Assembly: GCA_038093515.1 (NCBI GenBank)
Contig: JBBPSI010000402.1
Span: 1-14,752, forward strand
Origin: Butyriboletus loyo
Taxonomy: Eukaryota > Basidiomycota > Agaricomycetes > Boletales > Boletaceae
Direction of reading: 5' to 3'
Length of the DNA: 14,752 nt
Below are positions 1 to 8,170 of the stretch, piece after piece. The notes beneath the pieces were generated by a model. It did no database searches. It was not told where the DNA came from and saw only the letters and a program-made list of their open reading frames with translations. A program made the translations under genes and the position numbers. Numbering within the stretch: the stretch's first letter is position 1; every line of letters begins with the position of its first letter.

Positions 1-312
1 GTCTGGAGTGAAACTAATTGCTAGCAGGTTACTGCGTAGAACTAGATAATGTACATGGTGAAAAGGCAGAGCCTTTATACTACTGAGGTCTGCGCACAGA
101 CCATGTCCCTAATCGAGTCGCGAGAAGGGAAGTTACATATACGGAAGGAATACTCTAGAAAGTTCCGGAGTATGAGAGAAAGCGCGTCCGTGCGCGAGAA
201 ATGATGACTAAGCTAGAACGGCTCGTACCGTTCAACGGGCACTAGCAAAAGGCTAGGCGAGTGAAGTAGTCCCAACGGTAATGGAGAGAAAAAGTATACC
301 ACTACCGTAACA
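1..312 (-). mobile_element. 3' LTR of Gypsy element A (outer end cut by window)
   Basis: On the minus strand this begins TGTTACGG at 312 and runs off the left edge. It is a direct repeat of 10065-10374, about 80-85% identical by eye, which defines the family. A polypurine tract (316-325) and the element's own 3' ORF lie immediately upstream on the same strand, as expected for a 3' LTR. A TATA-like TATAAA (minus, 74-79) is present, preceded by a 16-bp inverted repeat GGTCTG-CGCA-CAGACC (87-102). By comparison with the complete 407-bp copy, about 97 bp lie outside the window. CpG sites are better preserved than in the solo copy, so this is the younger of the two. Confidence 0.88.
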
Positions 313-315
313 TTA

Positions 316-325
316 CCCCCTTCCC
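316..325 (-). other. Polypurine tract of element A
   Basis: The minus strand reads GGGAAGGGGG, then TAA, then the LTR start TGTTACGG. A purine run directly upstream of the 3' LTR is the usual primer site for plus-strand DNA synthesis in LTR retrotransposons. It lies 38 bp beyond the stop codon of the 3' ORF, so no room is left for another gene. Confidence 0.75.
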
Positions 326-363
326 ATGGTGGAGACTCCGACTCCACAACTTGAATACTCCCC

Positions 364-1635
364 TCACTGAGACGCTCCCTCGTTGAAGTCGTAGTCATAA
401 GGATCATCGGCAGGTAACTCCGCCCACGCGTCGTCCCGGAACGTACAGTTGGCGACGATATGGCCAATGGCGCCGCATAAGCCGCAGACGCGTTCTGGGC
501 AAAACTCCTGTATATGACCAGGGGCGATGCGGTGACAGAACGGACAGGTGTAGTTGGGGCAGTCTCTGCGGAAGTGGCCGACGGTCCCGCACTCGAAGCA
601 GAGTTGCGGGCGGACGAGGCGAGGTCGAGTAAGGCCCGGGCTGGGGTCAGGAGATCTGTCGTCGACGATGATAGGGGAATCACGAGTGCCCCGGTTGGCG
701 AGGTAGGGTGGCGGGGGTCCGTAGGAGGAGTCATTAGAACTACCAGCTGCGACGGCAGGGGTAGTGACGCGGGGGATGAGCTGGATCGAGGGGGTTCCTC
801 GACGAGTGGACGGTTGGGGGGTGACGGAACGGATGGCTCTATTGGCGATTCTTCGTCCTGCGGCGGTAAGGGTGACTGATCCCGGGATTGCTCCGACCTG
901 GAGTAGCGCCTGGCGAGGTTGGCGACGCACTGTACGAGGCGGTAAGGGGGAGTGTCGACGAGCGACCTGGGGCTCGTCGACATCGGTCCGAAAGGACTCC
1001 AGGGACTCTCCTGTGGTCTCGCGAGACGAGTCTGCTACCAGCGTGGTTGCAGGAGAGTCTCGAACGGATGGCGCTGGAACAGGTACAGGCGAAGGAGATC
1101 TTGCCGGGGGAGGACGAGGCACTGGATTGGGGCCGCGAGCCATGGGACGGAGGTAGCCGATGCGGTCGGCGGAGTGGAGGTAGAATTGCCGCTCCCTAGG
1201 AGCAAGCGCGATGAGAATGGGGCGAAGGACAGGGGCCAGAATACCTGGCAAGAGTTGATCGACCACGTAACCGAATCCTTCGGCGTGGAGGATATCGAGG
1301 GTGTAGCCCCTAGCCTCCATCAAGGAGGACTCAAGGGCGGCGGCATAGACGGGGGGTTGGTTGTCTGGGCACAGACGTGTGTGGACGGTACGGGCGAGGG
1401 CGTACGAGCGGTATAAAGAGGCGAGGGTGCGGAGGACGTAGTCTCCGGTGAAGTCCATGCGCTGTTCAAGCGCGTACGTGGCAACGGGATTTTCGAGAAC
1501 GGCGGCGTAGAGAACGCGGCGGGAGGAAACAGGAAGACGAGAAGAGCGGACTGGGGGTTGCGGCGGAAGGGGAAGGTTTTCGTTGTTGTCATTGGCGGCA
1601 GAAGAAGCATTGTTTTCGACTGGGGAGATGGACAT
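364..1635 (-). CDS. Gag-like zinc-knuckle protein encoded 3' of pol in Gypsy element A
   Basis: Intact 423-residue ORF. Residues about 36-165 look like a compact helical domain. Residues about 166-340 are a Pro/Ser/Arg-rich, probably disordered linker. The C-terminal part has three zinc knuckles: C346-C349-H354-C359 (CX2CX4HX4C), C364-C367-H374-C379 (CX2CX6HX4C) and C384-C387-H392-C397 (CX2CX4HX4C), then an acidic tail. This helical / linker / knuckle order is what Gag capsid and nucleocapsid proteins show, so nucleic-acid binding inside the retroelement particle is the likely role. That role is inferred. The ORF lies between the pol stop and the polypurine tract, so it belongs to the element. 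Its ATG is 11 nt after the pol TAA, which would suit termination-reinitiation; a subgenomic RNA is the alternative. I do not recognise the helical part as a named family. CpG-rich and uninterrupted, so perhaps still under constraint or recently copied. Confidence 0.82.
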   Translation of the reverse strand: MSISPVENNASSAANDNNENLPLPPQPPVRSSRLPVSSRRVLYAAVLENPVATYALEQRMDFTGDYVLRTLASLYRSYALARTVHTRLCPDNQPPVYAAALESSLMEARGYTLDILHAEGFGYVVDQLLPGILAPVLRPILIALAPRERQFYLHSADRIGYLRPMARGPNPVPRPPPARSPSPVPVPAPSVRDSPATTLVADSSRETTGESLESFRTDVDEPQVARRHSPLPPRTVRRQPRQALLQVGAIPGSVTLTAAGRRIANRAIRSVTPQPSTRRGTPSIQLIPRVTTPAVAAGSSNDSSYGPPPPYLANRGTRDSPIIVDDRSPDPSPGLTRPRLVRPQLCFECGTVGHFRRDCPNYTCPFCHRIAPGHIQEFCPERVCGLCGAIGHIVANCTFRDDAWAELPADDPYDYDFNEGASQ

Positions 1636-1646
1636 TTTCGAGTGTT

Positions 1647-2069
1647 TTACTGCGAAGATGGGGAGGGAAAGTCCTTTGGGTGGCGCAGTTTATAAGCCTT
1701 GAGCAAGGCCTGCGCATGGACCAGGTTCCCGTTTGGTTCCCAGGTGTTCTCTGCTGCGGAATATCCTTTCCAGGACACAAGGAACTGACGGCGTCCCTTC
1801 GAGCCGCGATGGGACAAGATCCGATCGATCTCGTACTCTTCATCTCCGTCTATTTCTTCCGGAGGAGGGTTTGTGAAATTCGGACCATGTTCCGCAGTTT
1901 CACGATAAGGGGTCAGGAGGGACGCATGGAAGACGTCATGGATCTTCCACGTCGGTGGCAATCGGAGCCTGTACGCCACAGAGACAACCTGTGCGGACGT
2001 TACGCCGCTGCCATGATTCTGTGGTTGAGCAGAGTTGGGAACAAGGGGTCGGCAATCCTGATGTAACAT
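1647..2069 (-). pseudogene. Gypsy element A pol, C-terminal fragment (integrase tail and chromodomain)
   Basis: About 140 codons ending at TAA (1647-1649). The segment reading VAYRLRLPPTWKIHDVFHAS is the hallmark linker at the integrase C-terminus of fungal chromoviruses. A chromodomain follows at about residues 77-126: it begins YEIDRILSHR and contains the aromatic-cage-type segment LVSWKGY and then NTWEP. Chromodomains steer integration toward modified chromatin in this class. The ATG at 2069 is only where the open frame starts. Real pol should extend far upstream through integrase, RNase H and RT, and none of these is readable in 2070-3300 on this strand, so the element is 5'-truncated. 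The exact breakpoint, about 2000-2070, is uncertain. Confidence 0.85.
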
Positions 2070-2806
2070 ACTTGGACAAGAGCCTACGTCCCAAAGGTAA
2101 CTTAAACCGACGATTTCTTTTTAATTTCGTAATTGATATATGGACGACCTTTGTCCCTCCGAGTGGTCGCCTACAATGGAGATCGTGACATGTATATAAC
2201 CACCCGTCTGGTCCCACCGTGCATGTTCAAGCAAGTCGAACGCGAACTCTTCCGACGATGAGACGCGAACCAATGTGACTGTCCAGAGTTAGTGTACACT
2301 CCAATTGAAACGTGAGTTCGACGGTAATCGTCATACGTGGTCAAGCCGTCGTGGCGCCGCCATAGGGGTCCGGGGACACGTCGTCGGAACACACCAACCA
2401 CACAGTGCCTTGGAGGGACGGCACTGGATGAAATATCACTGAATATATCAAAACGTATTTTTGACCACTGGCAGGTTCTCATCTGATGAGATGGGCCGTA
2501 GTGGTCACTAGGCCGGTATGAAGGAACACGAACTAGATAGATGGATGAGTAAATCCTATACTAACCATTACGAGTCAAGTAGCGAGTGTAGAGTTATAGC
2601 TTACCTAAAGTCGAGTGGAGGAAAGCAGCGAGGCAGCGCGGGTGCTCGCCTCTCTCCGCCCCTTCTGGCTTTGGAGCCCAAGGTCTTTTGGAGATGAAGA
2701 CAACGTGTGTTCGCGGAATTTTCTGGACGCTCCGAGAACGCTGACATGTAATATCAGTACATGACACAAAATTGCATGGATCTCAATCTGTATTATCACC
2801 TCGTAC
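2070..2806. other. Stretch with no recognisable gene
   Basis: Open frames here are short, mostly on the minus strand, and none resembles the integrase that should precede the chromodomain. GC is near-balanced and CpG is not conspicuously depleted. This may be host intergenic DNA or a strongly diverged retroelement interior. Nothing firmer can be said. Confidence 0.5.
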
Positions 2807-3219
2807 ATGTCATCTCCCAGCGCTGCGAAGAATCAAAGATCCGATGATCTGAAGGCGCAGAGTCAAAATCGAAAACAAAAATCGATTCCAATGTCCTTGG
2901 ACCGAAAACAGGGCTGGGATTCGGACGCCGAATTAGTTTTTGAATTCAGGCCGAGGCGTAATGGCCTACCGTTGTCTTCGGTAAGTACTCGGTCGTTGAA
3001 CGTTTGAACCTCGCCAAGCGGAACGCAATACAGGGAAGAGGATCATCGAGCACTTCAGCTTCGTTGGTGTTGGCCAGCCGGTGTAATACATATATCACAA
3101 CCTCGGTGTCGTCATATTCACGTTCCCCATTCCCCATCAGAATGATGGCTCCGCCACTGCCCGTGAGGCTGAACCAGATTCAGTCCATCTTTAATAATCC
3201 AGTTTGGGGATGTGTGTGA
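2807..3219 (+). CDS. Weak candidate two-exon hypothetical gene
   Basis: ATG at 2807 opens 58 codons ending exactly at a consensus donor, TCG|GTAAGT, at 2981. Using CAG at 3031-3033 as acceptor gives a 53-nt intron, the size typical of this fungus's other introns, and keeps phase 0 into a second exon open to TGA at 3217-3219, for about 120 residues in all. The product is Ser/Lys/Gln-rich at the start and is not recognised. The opposite strand is also open over 2946-3175 and reads at least as protein-like, for example the segment TEVVIYVLHRLA, so the strand is unsure. It could be a fragment of a host gene or chance. Confidence 0.25.
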
Positions 3220-3344
3220 GTGGCGAAGGAGGATCGTCCAGGATGAAGGGGGACTGTTGACGTAGTCTGAGTCCAGGAGAGAGAGGCAGGGTGGGTGGCA
3301 CCTGGTTCGTTTACCAACTTGTGGGGTTGCGGTGTGTATCAGCT
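3220..3344. other. Short unassigned segment before family B LTR copy
   Basis: No coding frame or clear repeat is visible. It may hold the degraded outer end of the family B LTR, since that LTR is 821 bp when complete and only about 580 bp is alignable here. Confidence 0.35.
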
Positions 3345-3925
3345 CTATCGGCAGATAGGGTATAAGCTAGATTGCTAGACACGTGGTAGATGCGTAGAAT
3401 TAGCTAGAGAAGTCGTACTAGTCTAAGTACACGTATATATACTGATAGATATTGTGCACAGACCGAGCTGTGCGTGGCAGCGAATGGCGAAGGGTTATGA
3501 GTCTGCTCGAGTCATAATGGCAAATGGAGAAGCAGCAAAGTGCCGGTAATGAGGGAGCAAAGCTCCGAGTAAGATGGCGACATTGTCAGCAAATAGGAAG
3601 GGCTGAAGGCGAAGTGACAATGTCCATGAGGTGAGCCCCACAGGGCAAAGGGGACGCAAACGGCGGAGCCCTTGGATACGGGTCTCAGCGTGAAGGTACG
3701 ACATGTCGTAATCTAATCACGTGCTAGTCATGTGATGAACCAAATGTCATTGGATAAAGAAAGAGAGGACGCAACAGCTCAGCTGTGGGTCCGGCCTGAC
3801 GGGGCAACAAGACAGGGGCTATCTCAGTGTAGCAGCACTGAGACTCGCAGAATGACTGGGGAAGTGGATGGCGTCCACTTGGGTGACTGGGGGAGCAGGT
3901 GATGGGTGGCATCGTGAGATGGTGT
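3345..3925 (-). mobile_element. Degraded LTR copy of Gypsy family B (inverted)
   Basis: The reverse complement matches the middle of the complete 5' LTR at about 10690-11265. Landmarks include the TATA region at 3431-3440, the motif AGAATTAGCT on the plus strand near 3396, the GCACAGACCGAGCTGTGC segment near 3456, and the stretch through ATCACGTGCTAGTCATGTGA near 3715. Many differences are CG to TG or CA. I cannot place either terminus or a target duplication, so it may be a truncated solo LTR. It abuts the 3' tail of the KDZ companion gene. Confidence 0.8.
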
Positions 3926-3929
3926 GCAC

Positions 3930-6367
3930 TGCCACTTGGCTGCGGGTGGTGTTACAGGGTCTGGTGGGGATGGATGATGATGTGCTGAATCCCCAACTGT
4001 TTCATGTTGTGGTGGGCCATGTGCAGCACATGGCCGCTTTGCATTCCTTGGTGCTGCAGCTGTGAGGCAGTACAGTATTGAAGGCACCAACATGGGCAGG
4101 TGGTCCGTTGGATGCCTCAATGCAGTTGCGGCAGGGTCAAGGGTGGGTGAGGCCTCTGCAGTGGCATCATCAGCAGATGGCTTCCTGAGTGTGACCGCAT
4201 TGGAGCAGGTGGGTAGATTCTGCAGGCCCTTCCTCCCACAATACCCAGCTCCACAGGGGTGATATGCTGCACCCTTTCCACAGGCTCCACTGAAGCTGGA
4301 GCAATGGGTGGCTTGGTGGGATATTGGGGAGGATTTACACTCCCCTCTGACAATGCATCTATGATCCATTTAACACTATGGTTGTATAAGCACATAGGTT
4401 ACGCACCTGTTTCATTGAGTGGATGGGGCACCTGAGATCTCTGCCCTTCCATTATACCTTCAGGAGGGTGTCTGGCATTTCCATATGTCTGCTTGGGGTT
4501 GCAGGCCTTCATGTGGCCTAATGACTCCTCAACACCACCCACCCTATTGATTGATTGCTCGGTGATGGATGGTCTTTCACCCCCACCCTTGCCATTGCAC
4601 CTACCATTTTCCCCAGCCTCTGTGTGACTCACAGGCTCTGCGGCATGTTGGCAGGCATTCCCTAGTCCTTGCACATTGCTGTGCATGATCCTGGAGGGCC
4701 CCACATGTGGGTCTGCTGCCACCTCCATGTGCCACTCACTACCATGCCCTCACCCACCCCTAGAACCTTGTATGACTGCCTCCTCAAGCTTACCTGCATC
4801 ATTAGGCCAATGGTGGAAGCTGAATACATCATCAGGATAGTTCTCCTGGCACCTGCAGATGAATTGTAGGAAGCAGAGTGCATCTGCCACCCTCATATGG
4901 CTGGGATCATCAGGGAATTCAAAGGTGGAGGGGAGGTGCTCCACGGAGATGAGCTCATGAGCATGAGTGGGAAGTTTCTTGAATGGCGCATTTTCAGAGG
5001 GCCACCCACAAGCTCTTTCTGATGACTATGAAGGGCTGGTAGATCAGATATGTGGAGTTGTGCTTACAATAGTGAAATGTGAGGAACCCATGGACCATTG
5101 ACTGTAGGGTTCCTCTGGAGGCAGATTCCAAGGGCCTGATCCAAGTGGATCCATTCTTGCAGGTTATGGCAGCAACATGATCAACCTTCCTTACCTGCTG
5201 CACCTTTGCCTTCTTCTCCTTGTGCTCATCATCTGAAAAATCCTCAATAATTTGGAAGTTCATTCCAATGAATTCTTCCCAATCTGGGATGGCCTTCTTG
5301 ATGTGTGTGAACTCCTCTCCATTGTGGATCTTCTTATTGAAGTTGCCACTGAGATGCTTCAGTATCTATAGAAAGGGCGAGATGTGTATTTAACATACAC
5401 AGTGGTTACCATCTGACCCTTCTCATCCTTCCATCCCACCAGCAATACTATCTGTATTCCACATGCCCGCCACATTTCGAGAGCAAATTCCCTGAAGATG
5501 GCACCCCCATATCTGGTGGCATTCCTAGACTTCACTCAGCTCTCCTGAATGTGGGATGAAGCGGCTTCTACTCACCTTGCCTTAACCCCACCTGGCAGGC
5601 CCCACTCCAAATTCCACTCCACTGCAGTTGCTTCCGCCTCCTCAAGCTCCACTTCTCCTTCATAACATCACCAACTGCCTTCTGATATACTGACAGTGCA
5701 CCCATGGATCCCAAGGTCTTCCCATAGCAGCCTTTGATAAGGTTGTTTATCTCTTCCTTTCATAGCTCTTGAATCACTGATTTCGCTTTCCATGAGTGGC
5801 CAACCTTGATGCAACTGTGATTCACCCCACTGTGGCATTGATTGTACAACCAGCCTTTATAGGCCTAATAATATGGTGAGTGATATGCTGATGGACCTGA
5901 TCTCTTGAGCAACTCACCTTTTCATGTGCAGCCCATTCTAAACCCTCGATGTCCTTCAAGAAGGAAAGGTGGTGGAGCTGGTGGGATATTGATGTAAACA
6001 AGTATGTGCATGCACTCCCCTTCATGCTCATCCACTGAGCCTTGGCATTTGTGAGTATTTGTAGCTCTTCTGTGGAAAACCCCCCATGATGTGGGCAGAG
6101 TGGTACCCCCTCAGCCATGTCTTCTTTCCCCCCTTCTCCCCTGCCTTCCTCACTGCCTTCCTCCCCACCTTCCACTTCACTTTCGGAACTGGAGTCAGAA
6201 GCTCTTGAGCTCTCCTGGACCTCAGGAAAATTGTCCTCCTCAAAGGACTCATAGGTTGCAGAATTGTCATTATCACTGCAGGTAGACATCATGAGCTCAG
6301 ATGTGGTGGATGGGAGTTTTAGGGTTGTGTGCAAGTCCCTTGCATTCCTCCTCAATACACTATCCAT
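3930..6367 (-). pseudogene. Decayed multi-exon companion gene of the KDZ transposon
   Basis: Start ATG at 6367. Exon 1 (6367-5918) has an acidic, Ser-rich stretch at about residues 45-85. A 53-nt intron at 5917-5865 (GTGAGT...TTAG) keeps phase. Exon 2 begins with a segment including WLYNQ and SWKAKSVIQEL, hits an in-frame TGA at 5760-5762, and shifts frame near 5652. Later exons carry a block from YGGAIFREFALEMWRACG to LVGWKDEKG (about 5500-5410), a 44-nt intron (5409-5366), the segment LSGNFNKKIHNGEEFTHI, a Lys/Glu-rich patch, MVHGFLTFHYC, and SENAPFKK to FEFPDDPSHMRV. Further donors lie at 5067, 4793 and 4406 (the last gives a 60-nt intron, 4406-4347, with phase kept). The tail is Pro/Ala/Thr-rich, with a probable further frame change near 4260. 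It resembles a recurrent unnamed protein family I associate with Agaricomycete KDZ loci. No named domain; function unknown. It is a pseudogene because of the stop and frameshifts. The end near 3930 is approximate. Confidence 0.6.
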
Positions 6368-6602
6368 CCTGAAGCACCAACACTCATATTTCAGACTGTT
6401 GTCCCTGTGGTCCTTTTAGGTAATTCAATACATATATCCTGCCTAGAACATTATTGCTGTCAGCTCTGATGATCTAGGCCCCTTTGCCAACCCTGAGACA
6501 TTATGTCATGTCATGACATTTTGTCAGTACCTAGTACAGTGCTGTAGCTTCACAATAGTTCTTGTGTGCAACAGTAAATACTTCATCTTGAATACCAAAG
6601 AC
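6368..6602. promoter_or_regulatory. Divergent intergenic region between companion gene and KDZ transposase
   Basis: 235 bp separate the two divergent start codons, so both promoters must lie here or overlap the genes. It contains AT-rich TATA-like segments (around 6427-6436) and the 12-bp perfect palindrome ATGTCATGACAT at 6510-6521, preceded by a partial copy (ATGTC at 6505). No experimentally known site is recognised. A shared promoter would couple expression of the two KDZ genes. Confidence 0.4.
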
Positions 6603-6887
6603 ATGGCAAATATGAAAGGGAGACCAGTCAAAGCTCCCAAGAAGGTCACTTGGGTCACTTGGAATACAAAGCAATCCACTAGAGGCTCCAAAAGCTCTTT
6701 GCTTCCCATAAAGCATAAAACAGAAAGCCCATCCAGGACAAAATCTCACTTCATATCCTCTTTTCCAATGAAGGCTGCCACCTCCACATCCACCACTCCA
6801 ATTTCCCCCTTTTCTGAAAGCAACATGGAATTTAATGCAGGGATTGAGGACTTTGAGTTCATACCAAGGCACAGGCTCCCTACCAAG

Positions 6888-6936
6888 GTTTGGCACCCAT
6901 TTCATGTAGATCTTTATGTTCCCTCACTTTTAACAG
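6888..6936 (+). other. Intron 1 of KDZ transposase
   Basis: 49 nt, GTTTGG...TTTTAACAG with a branch-like CTCAC nearby. Removing it joins ...LPTK to TQNDYLHQW in phase 0 and bypasses the TGA at 6945. Confidence 0.7.
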
Positions 6937-7188
6937 ACCCAGAATGATTATCTCCACCAGTGGGTTAATCATAAGGATCAATATCTGCAGATCCTGCTGG
7001 ATATGGATGCCCCTCCAGACCCAAGGAAATGCTCTATGTGTGAGGGGGATGGCATATATAGATGCACCAATTGCTTTGGACAATCCCTGTATTGCACTCA
7101 CTGCTGCAGAAGTAGACACTCCCAACTTCCATTCCATAGGATCAAACAGTGGACTGGGTCATTCTTTGAGACCTCATCGCTCTACCTT

Positions 7189-7235
7189 GTGAGTATCATC
7201 TCCACTGTTTCTGCCTCACCTGCTGATGACTGCAG
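7189..7235 (+). other. Intron 2 of KDZ transposase
   Basis: 47 nt, GTGAGT...TGCAG with CTGATGAC as likely branch site. Splicing joins SSLYL to AGLELHLGHGGHPCP in phase 0. Confidence 0.8.
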
Positions 7236-7658
7236 GCTGGCTTGGAGCTCCATCTTGGCCATGGTGGACATCCTTGCCCAATTGGTGGGCCTGCCACAGA
7301 TATTGCAGATGGCCTCCCACTGCCCATGAATGATGGGAAATGGGAGGATGAACCCTCTGGAGATCTTCCTGCCTATTTGCAGCATCCGCCAGGATCCAAC
7401 TACCTCACGGTTGTAGATGTCACTGGAATACATTTCATCTCCATCAACTACTGTGCATGTCCACAATCTGTGGAGCCTCACATCTAGCTCCTCCAGGAAA
7501 GGCTCTTCCCATCTACAATAAATACCCCCAGGACTGCATTCACATTCTCTGCATTGGACAACTTCATCAGAGATAATCTTGAATGTGGCACATCTGCAAG
7601 CAACTGTTATAGTAAGCTCCGCAGGATCACTTCCAGCATATTTCCCCATCTTGTCCCA

Positions 7659-7710
7659 GTAAGTTATGTCCTGTCCCCTCAGACTGGGCGGGTTGCTCAT
7701 TACCCTCCAG
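7659..7710 (+). other. Intron 3 of KDZ transposase
   Basis: 52 nt, GTAAGT...CTCCAG. Splicing joins FPHLVP to DHYQDLL in phase 0, the continuous order seen in the family. Confidence 0.8.
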
Positions 7711-7889
7711 GACCACTATCAGGATCTGTTGTGGGTGTCCTGCAAATGGTGGCTTCTTAAGCTTATGAAGTGGGGGGGTGTCAGGTATTCTGTGGATTCA
7801 CCACAACCTGGGGACCTTGCTATCTTCTGTCCAACCTGTCCACAGCCAGGGATAAATGTCCATCCTACTGCAGAAGATGATTTATCTGA

Positions 7890-7946
7890 GTGAGCCAGGC
7901 TCTCCATACTAATGCTTCCAATTCATTGCATTGCACATTGTTATAG
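7890..7946 (+). other. Intron 4 of KDZ transposase
   Basis: 57 nt, GTGAGC...GTTATAG with branch-like TACTAAT. Phase 2; it forms an Asp codon across the junction and leads to DWKYSQTVIMDGNF. Confidence 0.82.
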
Positions 7947-8109
7947 CTGGAAGTATAGCCAAACAGTCATCATGGATGGCAACTTCAAAGCAGAACACTT
8001 GCAGAACAGGCATGCAGATGATCAGGTCTGGCTCATGGATGGGCATGGCTTTATGGTCACCTGCACCCCATATCAGGATTATCTGCGGGCGACAAACCAC
8101 CCATTAGAG

Positions 8110-8170
8110 GTATGTGCATTGCAAATTTGGTTGCATTCATTGCTCATATATCCACTGAAAATGCAAATAG
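8110..8170 (+). other. Intron 5 of KDZ transposase
   Basis: 61 nt, GTATGT...CAAATAG, phase 0. Splicing brings WSTCNNHQAINQSN directly after the TNHPLE segment, as expected for the family. Confidence 0.78.

Noticed and set aside
213..983. 256-codon minus-strand Ser/Pro-rich frame at the left edge
   Set aside because: It is an alternative frame overlapping the zinc-knuckle ORF and running into the LTR; low-complexity content follows from the real frame's composition.
3950..3957. TGTTACAG resembling the start of a plus-oriented family B LTR
   Set aside because: The following bases do not match the LTR beyond eight nucleotides and the neighbouring LTR copy is in the opposite orientation.
3824..4369. 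181-codon minus-strand frame taken as a separate gene
   Set aside because: It begins inside the last intron of the companion gene and ends within the family B LTR; it is best read as the companion's frame-shifted Pro/Ala/Thr-rich tail.
4994..5263. Alpha-kinase-like reading of the HGFLTFHYC segment
   Set aside because: No DLQG-type motif or C-terminal zinc residues follow; surrounding blocks fit the unnamed companion family better.
7182..7700. 172-codon minus-strand open frame
   Set aside because: It lies opposite KDZ exons 2-3 and intron 2, where the plus strand gives clear family motifs and consistent splice sites.
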